NCBI GenBank assembly: GCA_022410635.1
Contig: JAJVDF010000258.1
Location: 561,297-625,296, forward strand
DNA from: Tretioscincus oriximinensis
Lineage: Eukaryota > Chordata > Lepidosauria > Squamata > Gymnophthalmidae
Length of the DNA: 64,000 nt
Reading direction: 5' to 3'
In this document: piece by piece, positions 38,217-49,496 of the stretch
How positions within the stretch are numbered: the first letter of the stretch is position 1
How the letters are laid out: each line of letters opens with the position of its first letter
Program-made: the position numbers and the translations under genes
Notes under the pieces: model-generated
Databases searched by the model: none
Told to the model about the DNA's origin: nothing
The model's input: the letters and a program-made list of their open reading frames with translations, nothing else

Positions 38217-39919
38217 TAATATAATGTATTTTTGTATGGAAAAATAAATTTAGTACTATCCAAGCAACTGACTTGATAATCTTGATGGGTAACTATTACT
38301 CATGTAATCTATTGTTGTACCCCTATTATCTCTTTGTGGAAGCCTAAATTATGGACTCACTATTGCATTGCTTTAAGACTACTTCTGTCCCCTCATTTGC
38401 ATTATTCCTGACTTTATAATTTCAAAATGTCTTCAAATAGGCATACGCAATCAAGAAANGGTCAAATTTAAAACCAAACACTTAATTTGCATATAAATAA
38501 ATAGGTTTGCTTCTATTGTTAATGTTTAAATCTTTTGAACTTTTGGCTTCATATAATCAATAATTATTTGTTATTATAATTTAATTGGCATGTCTTTTAT
38601 GTAGTTAAAGATAGAAAGTCCAACATATTGTTTTCTCTAGCCACCAAATGCTGTGGTAATATTTAAAATTTTAAATACAAGGACCATGACAAACTCAGTA
38701 TTTCACACCAATTAAGTGTAATCTACACGTTACGCATTACAGTTTTTCCTTTTGTAAACAAAAAGAAGATAAAGTAATTGTAAAGAAATTGGCTTGATTG
38801 CAATCCACTTTTCTAAAAGAACTAGTCCAGATAGTACTTATAGCCATCATTTACTGGAAACTGTTAGTTCCTCAGACTAGTGTTTTGTCAAGATATTGGC
38901 ATTGCCTCAATGCAATAAACATTGCTGTTCCTGAAATACAGGTTGATGTTTCTATTCTCATCTCTTTAACATCAACATCCTGTCTAATTTCTTGCACTGT
39001 TCCCCAGTCAAAATGCCAAAAATATCCTGTGATCACCAATCCAGGACAGGTTTCAACTTTGGAAAATTCCACCATCCATATAGCTGAGCTTTTAATTATC
39101 TGTTTTAGGACCACTTCAATACTGGAGGCAAGAAGATATTATCTTGTTACCAGTACTAAATTTGGGGACTAATGTGGTAATTCATAGAAATTCTAATAAG
39201 CCTGTTAGGAATTCACCTCTGCTCTTGGGTATGACAGTAATGTACATATAGTGGCAACTGACCTTTTATTTTTTATTTTATTTTTATTGCTTACTCAGAC
39301 AAAGACCAGTGCATAATGAAACTAGTTTTTATTACCCCAGAGAGCAGCATTTAATTCACCTGTGACATATTGTTTTAACATTGCTCCCAGTCTACCATTC
39401 CTTATGCTTTACTGAGCTGGCCTTTTGAAAAACTGCATTTTTGACAGGGCACACTTCTCTCTGAAGTGTCAATTCAGCAAAGCAAAGTACTAATGAACTA
39501 ACATCAGCAAAGATGAAACTGCATTGAAGACATTTTTAAGACGGCAAGCTCTTTTGAAGGCTTGAAATAACAAAGGCATTGATGTAATTGTGGGTCATTT
39601 GCCAGTTACTATTTTTAGTAGGGGAAAAAAGCTGGTGGCTCCCAAATACACAACAATTTTCAGGAAAAACTTTNGATATTTTAAATTGTTCAAAATATTC
39701 CTCCCCAGAAACTTCTAAAACAAAACACAATGAATTTTTGTGTAATAATTCATCACGGTTTTCCCCCTGCCCTAGGATATGCAACATACTGTTGTTGATC
39801 TGCTCGGTAGGGAGAGAGGGTTACATTTTAAATATGTTTTAAGAATGCTCTCTCTCTATTATCTCATTTTGATGTGGCTATGATCCATCTGGTATGATCA
39901 ACCTTGAAAGGCAGAATTT

Positions 39920-40076
39920 ATTTAGTTGAAACGTATAAAATCATGCATGGGATGGATAATGTGAAAAGAGAAAAGAAATATTTTCTGTACCACACAACAC
40001 GACGACTAGAAGTCACCCCTTGAAGAGATAGGACAGACAAGGAAAAGTATTTTTTCACCCAGAGGGTCATTGGTCT
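39920..40076 (+). mobile_element. CR1-group LINE fragment next to exon 45
   Basis: Carries aaaatcatgcatgggatgga, cacacaacacgacgactaga and aaaagtattttttcacccag. These match the coding 3' part of the copies at 14.0 and 17.3 kb. It ends about 180 bp before the exon 45 acceptor and lacks the 3' UTR. Confidence 0.75.
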
Positions 40077-40256
40077 ATCTTGAAGCCTGTAAGGAAAGAA
40101 TAGAAGAGAAAATGACTTTATATATGTCAATATGACTGGAATCTAATTGGAATCAATGTCAGTTTTGTCTCCTATCCATCATTTTTCCAGGTTTAACCAA
40201 CAGTTAAGTAGGTTTTTTTGCCCTCTATTTGTACAAAATTATTTGTTGTCTTTCAG

Positions 40257-40432
40257 GACCTCCAGGATGGCATTGGAAGGCAACAATCTGTTGTCAGAGC
40301 ATTGAATATATCTGGAGATGAGATTATTCAGCAGTCATCAATAGCAGATGCCAGTGTGTTGAAAGAAAAACTTGGCAGCTTGAATTTTCGGTGGAAGGAA
40401 ATCTGCAAGCAGCTGGCAGAGAAAAAAAAACG
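40257..40432 (+). CDS. DMD: Dystrophin exon 45 (rod domain, end of repeat 17)
   Basis: 176 bp, flanked by tttcag and gtaagc. It starts at codon phase 0 and ends after two bases of an arginine codon (CG|G) completed by exon 46. The 58 full codons begin DLQDGIGRQQSVVRALN and end CKQLAEKKK. They follow the human exon 45 product closely (ELQDGIG..., EIIQQSS, EKLGSLN, CKQL), and the length equals the human exon as I recall it. The segment is the latter part of spectrin-like repeat 17. The conserved helix-C tryptophan is residue 46 (in NFRWKE). In human dystrophin, repeats 16-17 bind neuronal nitric oxide synthase; whether that holds here cannot be told from this exon. Nine consecutive A bases precede the donor, and the exon contains no undetermined base. 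Confidence 0.96.
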
Positions 40433-41127
40433 GTAAGCTAACGGCAATTTTATATTATTGCAAACAATTCCATTTTAATTTCTGTTTTAAAAACTGATAA
40501 GGATTCTCTATTTTTTTGCCAGAAATTGAGGCAATATCATTGCATTTTAGTTTATCTGGGGGGAGGGGGGGGAGAAACAAACCTTGGGAACATTCAGAAT
40601 ACCTATACAATCTCAATGTTCTTCATTACAATACATTAACTGAAACCGTGCTGATTTGTAGAATTAGTTTTTGAATTTGCTCTTACATTTTTTAACCCTT
40701 TTCTAAATGAATTCTGTGGAGACACAGTTATTAACTGATACTAAATAAAACAAAAGTCTACTTGTACCATTGGTCCCTTAGAGGTCACACTCTTAGTAGT
40801 AAAGTATGCAAGTTTGAATTCCTTGGCCTTCACTTCAGAATAAGCAGATGCCTGAATGGCAATATTAGTCTGGATTTCAATTAGGATGTATCCATATATA
40901 ACCAATTATCACACCTTGAAGCAATGATTATATAATGAAAGCATTANGTGATTGTTCCTTGATGTCCAGATGGTTGGGCAGCGAGACAATGAACATGCAG
41001 GGAATGTGTGGTGAGAATGTTTCTTACTGATGTCTGGCACTGCACATACATGTATCATTTGTGCATGCATCCTTCTAAGATGATGACAGCATCTCTATCC
41101 ACCCAGGGAAGTTGCTTCACTATATTA

Positions 41128-41483
41128 CAGGGGTGTAGCTACCTATAGGTAAATCAGTGCCCTGTCACGGGCCCCCAAAGGATTGTTGATTAGAGGGCTC
41201 CCCCACATACATACGGAGTCTGGGCCTTCCCTCCTGCCCAGTTTCCTTACCTTGTTTTTAAGCTCTTCAGCATCATACAGCTGGGTCTCTGATGCTAATT
41301 ATTGTGCTGTGCACCAACAAGCAGTGGTCATTGGAACTGCTTGTTGGTGTCCAGCACATTAAATACATCAGAGCCCCAACTGCACAGTGCTGAAGAGTTT
41401 AAAAACAAGGTAAGGAAACCAGATGGGAAGAGGCCCCTTCATTTATCTGCCCTGGGTCCCCCAAGAGCCTAGCTTCACTAGTG
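41128..41483. mobile_element. hAT-like fold-back MITE with probable 8-bp target duplication
   Basis: Starts caggggtgtagcta and ends tagcttcactagtg, imperfect terminal inverted repeats with a CA..TG border. Subterminal arms of about 100 bp are inverted: tttccttaccttgtttttaa on the left against ttaaaaacaaggtaaggaaa on the right, around aagcagt...ctgcttg. Flanking octamers are ctatatta (41120-41127) and ttatgtta (41484-41491), matching at 6 of 8. An 8-bp duplication is typical of hAT elements. There is no coding capacity. Confidence 0.7.
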
Positions 41484-41778
41484 TTATGTTAAGCACTATG
41501 AAATCTGCTTTTCACCTCTATTTTAATATAGAGTAATACTTCACTCTTGTCTCATTTTCCTGACACCAATGTGAGGTGGTTGCCACTGAACTCAAGCCAC
41601 ATCAAGTCATGTAATAGTAATGTAAAAAACATTCTTGTGGATGCACTCTCAGTTTGTTTCAAGAACAGCTTCTATCTTTATCCCAAAATATGCAACCCAA
41701 CACATGCAAAGGTAGAACTGTCTGCACTTGAACAGGTCCTCCCAACCTAGGATTCATCAATACCTCAAACTTCATATT

Positions 41779-42411
41779 GAGACTAACTTGAGAAAAGTGG
41801 TTGGCATAAGCTTTCGTAGACAGGTCTACTTCTTCAGATGCTGAGGGACTAATGTCAGGGTCAGGTATTTATAGGAAAATGTGTATGGGAGAAGACAAAG
41901 CATATGCAACTGTAGTGAGGTGTTGAAAAATATACAGTTGGCCAGGAAACCATTATCTCTGTTAAGTCCTTTGTTGATGGCCTGGAACTTGTGAATGTAT
42001 TCAAGTTCTGCTGCTTCTCTTTCAAACCTTCCTTTGTAGTTTCTTTGTTCAAGAACTGCAGTCCAGAGGTCTGAGAGAGAATGTCCTGGAAGGTTGAAAT
42101 GTTCAGCAACTGGTTTCTGTGTGTTTCCATTTCGAATATCTGATTTGTGTCCATTTATTCTCTGGCGAAGGGATTGTCCTGTTTGCCCAATGTAGAGTGT
42201 NGAGGGGCACTGTTGGCAGAAAATGGAATACACCACATTAGAAGATGAGCATGTAAAAGTCCCTCTAATGTTGTGGGTGGTGTTATCAGGTCCCGTGATG
42301 ACATTGCCAGGGTGGATGTGTGCACAGAGTTGACATCTGGGTTTGTGGTAGTGCTGCTAGCTCCTTTACTGGACTTTCTGCTAGACTAACACGGCTATTT
42401 CTCTGAAATTG
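41779..42411 (-). mobile_element. Penelope-like element, 5'-truncated, with inverted terminal fragment
   Basis: On the minus strand the element ends GCATCTGAAGAAGTAGACCT and then AAGCTTATGCCAACCACTTT, the 3' terminal unit, cut at about 41779. At its upstream end (42347-42411) lies an inverted copy of the other half of the same terminal unit (+ strand: ctagactaacacggctattt, ctctgaaat). The interior encodes the GIY-YIG endonuclease domain described separately. Truncation plus an inverted terminal fragment at the 5' side is a known habit of Penelope insertions. Confidence 0.85.
41826..42346 (-). CDS. Penelope ORF fragment: GIY-YIG endonuclease domain
   Basis: An open frame of about 170 codons on the minus strand, entering from the truncation point without its own start; the first internal methionine is at 42236. 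It reads CQLCAHI, NVVYSIFCQQC, TLYIGQTGQSLRQRINGHK, PVAEHFNLPGH, EREAAELEYIHKF and GLNRDNGFL. VYSI and LYIG are the two strands that give the GIY-YIG fold its name. The arginine in RQRINGH fits the catalytic arginine position. The cysteine pairs fit the CxxC zinc-binding motif upstream in Penelope proteins. In the family this domain nicks the target to prime reverse transcription. One undetermined base (42201) falls in the frame. The reverse transcriptase itself is missing, so the fragment is not functional alone. Confidence 0.88.
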
Positions 42412-42547
42412 TCAAACTTCATATGAAATCCTCAAAGGCTTGGAACTTTGGTTGCAGTTTTACTCTGCAAACCATCTAGGAATTTATTTTTATAAACATG
42501 TCCCACTATTACCACAGTATTCCTGTGTGANAATGATATTTGTGAGG

Positions 42548-42668
42548 ATGAACAGGTGCATATTTTGCTTTCCACTGTTCAGGTGCATCTGGTTGGCCTC
42601 TGTGTGACACAGAATGCTGGACTAGATGGGCTCTGGCCCGATCCAGTATGACTCTTCTTATGTTCTTT
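42548..42668 (+). mobile_element. CR1-group LINE, short 3' end
   Basis: gaacaggtgcatattttgct, agaatgctggactagatggg, ctctggcccgatccagtatg and cttcttatgttctt are almost the same as the last 120 bp of the copy ending at 25355. This suggests a young insertion. Confidence 0.8.
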
Positions 42669-43087
42669 TGAATCTGTTAAACACTACAATGCAATATATA
42701 ATAAAGATTAATAGATTATGTAAAGTAGGTTCCGTTATGTACAGAGGCATATTACAGTAATTCTTTGACAATCTGATCTATAAGGTATCTCGTGACCTGT
42801 TCCTCAGTAGCGCCTTTCTTTTTGATTAATGTTTGGATGGCTTTTTAACTTGCTGAGTTTATGGCAAGTGAAATACAAATGAGCATTCTGTTATTGTTAA
42901 TGAAGCAGGTTGGCATGGAGCTTTATTCTTGCCCACCTTCAGCTTCACAGGAACCAGACATAACAATGGATGAATCTATGTGTGTTTACCCATTTATTTA
43001 TCCATTTGCATAGTAGTTTCACCTCATATTCAAACATCTCACACAAGTACCTGAAACAGTAGAAGAGAATTTTTTTTTAGACGAAGG

Positions 43088-43272
43088 TAGGCTGACCAAA
43101 TGTCCCCTTTGGGGGGGTGGGGTGAAAACCCGGTTTTGCCATGCCTCCCGTTTTTTCCTGAGGAAAAAAAATAAAGGGTTTTTTTTGAAAGAAAATTCTC
43201 AGTAAAAACTGTGGCACTCCAAAATCGGGTTTCTATCCCCCCCCAAAAAAAGGGGGTCATCTGGTCAGCCTA
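43088..43272. mobile_element. hAT-like MITE, 185 bp, with 8-bp target duplication
   Basis: The ends taggctgaccaaatgtcccc (43088-43107) and the reverse complement of gggtcatctggtcagccta (to 43272) are terminal inverted repeats with about two mismatches. Flanking octamers gacgaagg (43080-43087) and gacaaagg (43273-43280) differ at one base. An 8-bp duplication fits the hAT superfamily. The interior is G/C and poly-A runs without coding potential. Confidence 0.78.
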
Positions 43273-43740
43273 GACAAAGGTCAAGGTTCTGAACTTTTCC
43301 TGAACTTTTGAAATAAAGATGCCTTAAGCAGGAGGCTGCTTCATAGTCTGGAGGCTACTACTGGGGTTGCCACTTCTTTACTGAAAGTGGTGGCATAACC
43401 GGAATGGTCTACACTGCAGATCTTAGGCCACAGGCAAGCCCAAATCATTTAGGGCCTTAAAAGTTAAAGTTAACATCTTGAGTTGGTGCGGTTGGTTAAG
43501 AGCCTCAAAAAAACAGATTAACAAGTACTATGTAAGTGATTTAATGTCTAGTTCAACACCTGAATCAGAACTGATGCACTTTCCGGGAAAAAGAGTGTTC
43601 CTTATATTGCATACTCTAGTCCCAAACCTTTGAACAAATAGGATTCTAGTATTTTCCTGGTCAAATATTCAAATGGTCATTTTCACACCTTTTTGAAATA
43701 AAGAACAAATGTTTATTAACTGTCATTTCTAAGCATGATG

Positions 43741-44010
43741 GCACAGTTGCTAATAGCCTGTCTTTCAACTGAAAGATCCCGTGGAGAGGGATGAGCACCC
43801 TCTACTGGCTTTTAGCTCTAGCTAGCTCAGCTGTTCTAAAGAAAGCAGCATTGCAATCTAATTTTCAGTTAGATAAATGAGTACCACCTGATGGAAAGAT
43901 AATATAGGTGTAAGCCGTTAGGTGAAAATTAATCTTGTGAGTCGTTCCGAGTTCTTTTCGGTAAGAAGGGCAGGGTATAAAATCTAGATTCCCCTCCTCC
44001 TTCTTCTGTA
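43741..44010 (+). mobile_element. Diverged SINE (family B)
   Basis: Keeps the order of blocks seen at 57.1 kb: caactgaaagatcccgtgga, agcaccctctactggctttt, agctctagctagctcagctg and agggcagggtataaaatcta, then a ctcctccttcttct end. Many substitutions make it older than the copies in intron 47. Confidence 0.6.
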
Positions 44011-45671
44011 TCCTTAATGGTTCCGTGTTAATATATTACTAATTATGGCATGGATTCGATCCCTGCAACCTGGGCTCAGTTGTAAAAAGGAAGTCAGTCC
44101 AGCTCTTTTAAAACAACTTGTGACTACAACCCGAAGAATATTTTTATTTATTTACTTTTAAATTATATGCAAATTCTTTACCAGGCTCTTTGTTGCTCCA
44201 TTTACTGAAAATATATTGCGAGTGTTTGTAATGCAAGCAGCTAGTGATCCAATATTTCAAANAGAGGCTACAGATTGTACTTTTGTAAATTCATTGAAAT
44301 GACTCTTGAAATAAAATATCTAGCACTTAATTGCAGATGGAGAGTTTTAAATGTACCATTTATTACAGCTAGCACCACATGGTGGAATAAATCCTAGCAA
44401 ATCATTGAACCTGTAGGTAAACAAAGATATAACACTTGAAAACTTGAATGCTTTAGTAAAACATTTTTAAGTATCATTGTCAAGATGAAAATGCAGTGTT
44501 CCTCTGCACTTTAAAGAGATTGCTTGCTTAAAGTTTTCTTTTAGGAATGGCTATTACACATACACAATTAACATTCCCATACAGCTGTGGTATCCAGATT
44601 TACAGTGCTGTAAATGCCTACCTCAATATGTTTTACTATATATAAAGCAATATCCAGATAGGATGCAGTCTAATGCCCAGTGGGTGAGGATGTCACTTGA
44701 GAAAATACATCCAGTGGACATTCTTTTATATTTTGTACTATTTTTGCTATGTTGGATTTTATTAATTTTTGTATTATTTCAGAATAACAGGTTTGTTTCC
44801 AATTTTGTATTTGTAATATATTATTTTTAGTTCTGTTACAACTGGCAATTTCTTACTCCCTTTTTTGAATACCTTTTGTTGTTTCGTTTTGTATAACATA
44901 GCCAGACTATATTATATGAAATTTGCAATCGCCTACTGAAAATAATGTACGATATAAATAGAGATTATTGTATGAAAATCTAACAATCCTCGTAGAATCC
45001 TCCTTTGAAGACAGTTCCAATGTAATTTAAGTGAATGTAGTATATCAATTTCCTTAATGTTTTGGACATTCCTATGAAGTGAAAACATGAGTAGACAGGA
45101 GAAATATTCATGGACTGACCAGTTCATTAAACCTGAAAGCTTTAAGGATGGAGTGAAAGATGAAGTGAATACAACCCCCCAGTACAGTTGATATATCATC
45201 AAGAATGGACAAAGAAAAAGGCTTTCTTCCAAGTCAAGTCTGGCTGCTTAGATAATTGAAACATAACTATAAGGTACTAAAGTCAAAGGTTCTTAGGGTC
45301 CATGTATGATATGTCCTGGATATGACTTGGAATTAAGGAGGATTTTGAAAGGGTGGGATAGATTGTTGCTTCTGTATCTAACATTGTATCATCTGGACAA
45401 TGCTTTTAACACTCAATTAAAAATTTAGCAGCGAAGCTACACAGTATTCTACGAAGCCAGTATCCTACAATGCCTTTTATCTTCATGCACATCTTCATTT
45501 TGCTATGGGCAATATTTTCTTCAGCTAGGGATGTTACACTCCTCCAGGTGCTCCTGAGCTTTAAATACCAGCATTTAAGTTTCAATTTTTTGTGCCAAAT
45601 TTTACGGAGCCTGGGCTAGAATGCTGGTAGTTGTAATTCAGATACATGTGAAAGCTTGATCACATCAAATT

Positions 45672-45825
45672 ATGGCTTCATCCACATGGAGCCTTATCCT
45701 GAGCTGTCCCTCAGAATAGGAACCTACCAACCACATGCTAGTGTACTGGCATGTGGATGGCCAAGCTCTGTCCCAAGATGTGACCCAGAATAAGGCTCCA
45801 TGTGGATGGGGTCCTAATCTCTTGT
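45672..45825. mobile_element. Fold-back element (MITE-like)
   Basis: catccacatggagccttat (from 45680) and ataaggctccatgtggatg (to 45808) are inverted copies. Inside them ccacatgctagtg and ctggcatgtgg form a second hairpin. The arm sequence catccacayggagcc also occurs in the large fold-back at 61.8-62.1 kb, and half of the inner hairpin (hexamer-rich gcatgctagtgca) recurs near 11775, so the family is dispersed. Confidence 0.6.
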
Positions 45826-48041
45826 TCCATGGGATCATTTTCCAAGAAGGTAGGTATAAAATTTCAGCCTGAGCTTGTATCGACCATCACTAGTACTACC
45901 TATTGTAATCATAGGAATACCTTCTTTAAATTGCCTTACCTGTACTTCACTAGTTGCAATGAACATTAGCCACAATGACAAAGTTTGTATCCAGACAGGG
46001 TCAGTAATCCATTTAAAAGTTGAATTTCTGTTGCATTTGCCTCACCAGATTGCCTCGGAAGATTGTGGATTTTAAAATTGATCATCCGGATTCTCGGTTT
46101 TCTGGGAAAATCCTGTGTTGAATCAGCATATAGGGTTATTGCAGGAAGGCTTTGATTTGTGGGTAGTTTTGACAAGAAACCGTGGGAGAGGGAGTGAAAG
46201 GAATCTGATTATTGACTGCAAATTATCCAATAGCATTTGGGAGGAAGGATTATTGGACTTCTTGACACACAGCAAATAAAATGTAAAATCTCACAAGTCA
46301 GGTAGTAACTGTACTGGTCTTCCAATACAATTTATTTATTGGTATTTTAATTTTAAGAAGTAGAACATCAAGATTGTACATCTGTATAACATAGGAGTAC
46401 GTTTGGCATGCTGAAGTAAGGAATCTATAATATTGAGCCTCCTCTCTCCCCCATGACATACACTCCTTGAAATGCTGCTAATTAAATTTGAGAAGAACTG
46501 TCTTAATTTTTCAACTTAAAATATAAATATAGAATTCCATGGAAAGTGTATCATTACCATAAATTAAAGATATCTTGGCAATTTTCCAGCATCCAGTAGA
46601 GATTTGTGAAGACGTTCTGGAAACACACAATCATTATAATTGGTTTTAAATAAACAGTATTTACCTTCAGGTCTGGTTCAACCAGAGCTACTTTATCTTT
46701 CCCATTTCTCAAGCATATTTTAATTTTATATGAAATTTATATATACTAGTATAAAACCAAGGCTTTCCAGTAAGATGTGCAGAAAAGCTGCAGTTCAGTA
46801 TGGTGCTCAGAGGCAGCCCAGAGCTCTTTAGTTCCCCCTAATTCAACTGTATTCGAGCTTTCAATTCCCTAAGCTTCCATTTTGTATTAAAATTAATCCA
46901 ATCACTTCCAGATTAACACATTGCAGTTAATAAGAGTCTAGTAGCATCTTTTATTTAGCATACATGTCTTATTTTGTAATATCTGATTTGCGTGCACCTT
47001 CAAAATATTGCTGTTGATTCTCCTCCTGAATGCCAGTTCAGGCCATAACAAGTCTTCCACAGTGTGGTCATGAATGAAGGTGCTTACCTGGTATGTATCA
47101 CTGAAACTGAGTGGAGACGTTCAGTGAACAGACTTTGCCCAGCTGCTTCCACTGGCAAGAAGCCAGGCTGGGAAGTTGCTATCTGTCTCTTCTTATCATT
47201 ACTAGATCCTGCAAAATAATAGAATCTGAGGTCCTAAACCTCGTTACGGGTCAGTGAGACAGATTTGTGATGGTGTCGGTTTTGACTTTTTATACTGTTT
47301 CATTGTGACTTTCTCTGATACTTTCAGGTATGGATCAAGATAATGGTTTAAATGAATGATTAATAAATGACGGCTGTGTGACTGTTTCAGTTGTGGTTGG
47401 TCTAACATATAGCATCTCATATTCTCTGGAAGAATTTTCAGAAGCCAAATCCTAACAATCATTTGATCTTTTGTTTAGACAAATATAGTGGGCTGTTGAT
47501 ACAATTTCTCCTTAGAATATTCTGTGGTGCTGTGTACTTACAGCTGCTCATTGGTTTTCTGAAAAACTCAGTGATGAAACAAGATAGGAGACAGCTGTTG
47601 GGTGGGTGGTACTGAATGCTGTAAATCATTGCAACCTGACTGCTTTTGATAAGTTTTACAGAATCACTTTCAATCCTTATGGCCTAGTGATATGAACAAA
47701 AGGCTTGCAGTGGTTCAGGGCACATGTTTCCTTGATGGTTGATCTTCATGGCTTTTTAGAACAATGCATGCAGGATTGGTTGACTGGGTCCAAGGTATAG
47801 TGAATACTTCAGGAAACTATGGTTCAAGTACTCCTAAAATGTCCCCAGATCTTGATATGTGTTACAAATATTGTCCAATTGCAACTACTTCCTTCCTGGG
47901 CAGGGTGGGCATTGTGTTACTGTATTTCTCTTTACCTGGAGGCAAATTGGTGGGCTAAAGGGAAGCAGGCACCGTGAGACCTTATATAGTAATAATATAA
48001 CATTTATTAAACTTAATATACAATTGTCTTCAAGTATAACG

Positions 48042-48116
48042 TTGGATCATAGAACAAAATTGGATCATAGAACAATATCGGATCATAGAACAATATCAGC
48101 TCATAGAACAATATTG
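48042..48116. repeat. Minisatellite, 18-bp unit, about 4 copies
   Basis: Units of the form tyggatcatagaacaata repeat from 48042 to 48116, each with one or two differences. The repeat lies immediately before a TATAAAAGG (48121-48129) and the GC-rich segment that follows. In one frame it encodes a DHRTI-type hexapeptide repeat, which I regard as incidental. Confidence 0.85.
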
Positions 48117-48120
48117 GAAC

Positions 48121-49000
48121 TATAAAAGGCCATAGTATGAGATAGGAGTGTGTAAGGAAGCGCATCTGGCTGACAGTCCCGCACAGCCCCGCATTGGGGC
48201 GCTCCAGGGACTAATGCCATTCACCCTTTGGAATGGCCACATCCGCTGCTCGCTTCCCGCGAGCCCCGCCTGGCCCACCCGGCACCAGACGGGTAACACC
48301 CAACTTGCTCATGTGCCCAACTCTGCCCAGCCCTTGCTTAAGGCAGTCACCAGTTGGCACCTCAGTGAGCTCCGCCCAGACCAATGCTTGAGGCAGACCA
48401 AACAAGGATCAAGGAGGTTTTTTCGGGGTTCTCAACACGGCAGCCTATATTGAAGCACCCCCTCCCCAATTCAGGATCACGATTGGCTTCATTCCGTGCC
48501 TTAGGCAAGCCATGTGACGCTGAACCCCTTTAGAGGGGCCCTCACAACATTTTTGGGATAGTTAAGGGAAATCTGTCCACCAGTTAAAACTATCCCATCA
48601 GGCCAGCCGAGATGCGCTACTGCCACAAGAGCAGCAAACGGCTGTTCCCGCCACATACTCCTGGCCCATCCTAGCCCTACTCCTGGCCCATCCTAGCCCG
48701 ACACACACTGCATAAGAGCCATCTGACTTTGTTTTATCCAAGCCTCATTGCCCTTATCGGACAAATGCACACCATTTGAACGGAACATTACATTTGCACA
48801 TCTGCCATGTGCAATGAAATGTGTTCAATGAGCAGAGGCGTGCTTAAATACCAGCGCTGATGCTCCGCCTCTCCCTAGCTCTCATGCAGCCGGAGCGAGC
48901 ATTCCTGGGGCAATTTTACCCCAGAAGAAAAGACACCGCACCGGCTGCCTACTGGCCGTTCACTTCACCCCCAATTCCTGGATGCCCAAAGCACGTTTCC
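48121..49000. other. GC-rich segment in intron 45, origin unknown
   Basis: About 880 bp with markedly higher G+C and many CpG steps than its flanks. It contains a duplicated 22-base phrase near 48655-48700 (ctcctggcccatcctagccc twice). It starts with TATAAAAGG, and on the minus strand the part just beyond its lower end has AATAAA (about 48005). It contains no recognisable protein. A retroelement (LTR or similar) in minus orientation is my leading guess, and a CpG-island-like regulatory segment is the alternative. Confidence 0.35.
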
Positions 49001-49009
49001 AGGTATTTC

Positions 49010-49190
49010 TTGACACATCTTTGGGATTGGATGTATCAGTATGCAGATGACACTAAAATGTTCTCTATAACATCTCAATTAGAAGAGACTGTGAATATTC
49101 TGAATTGGTTTCTGAATGCAATAATGAGCTGGATGAAGTTCAATAACCAGACTTTAACTCTGACAAGTCAAAAACTTTGTGAATAGTAGT
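49010..49190 (+). mobile_element. L2-like LINE reverse-transcriptase relic
   Basis: The + strand encodes QYADDTKMFSITSQLEE and VNILNWFLNAIMSWMKFN. YADD is the catalytic box of reverse transcriptase, and the following ...W...N residues are as in L2-group LINEs (YADDTQLYL...LN.CL..V..WM). Only about 55 codons are open. It ends about 300 bp before exon 46 and has the same orientation as the host gene. Confidence 0.78.
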
Positions 49191-49496
49191 GGCATTGCAC
49201 TCACACCTTTAATTTAAGCAATGAAGTTTAAACAAAAATGAATGAAATCCATTCTTCAGGACCGAAGATCAATTGAAGATGGTTTAAAAAGTAAAGTTGT
49301 GGCCCCACTCTCAGAGCTTAACTTGCTCTAAAGTATGTGGCAAGTAATACTTTTATGTTTATTGCAGTAAACAAATATTAATCAGTTGTACTTTCTTAAA
49401 ATGGTTTTATGCTATGGTAAAAATTTACAAATATAAAAGTAGATTTTAGAAATCTGAGTTTTCACTGTTGATTTTATATATTGTTTCTTCACACAG

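Larger units (their letters stand above)
1..40256 (+). other. DMD: 3' part of dystrophin intron 44
   Basis: At least 40 kb of AT-rich intron ending in a pyrimidine-rich acceptor (tttgttgtctttcag) before exon 45. It holds the repeats listed separately. Stretches in which I see nothing recognisable include 1-589, 900-1330, 1650-4000, 4350-6600, 7640-11700, 14870-15470, 17700-19600, 21570-22730, 22870-24380, 26390-27070, 27480-29000, 30300-33130, 34000-36290, 36500-38100 and 38220-39900. Short open frames there do not resemble known proteins. In mammals this is the largest dystrophin intron and contains the first exon of the Dp140 isoform; I could not identify such an exon here. Confidence 0.85.
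40433..49496 (+). other. DMD: Dystrophin intron 45 (9,064 bp)
   Basis: Starts gtaagc and ends tttcttcacacag. It holds two hAT-like MITEs, a Penelope insertion, a CR1 end, a SINE, a fold-back, a minisatellite, a GC-rich segment and an L2 relic. I see nothing recognisable in 40500-41120, 44010-45670 and 45830-48000. Both the + and - frames there look like chance. As remembered, the human intron is about four times longer. Confidence 0.9.

Noticed and set aside
38798..39172. 124-codon + frame with an overlapping 80-codon - frame
   Set aside because: No similarity to any family I know. Long overlapping frames on both strands suggest a local lack of stop codons, not coding.
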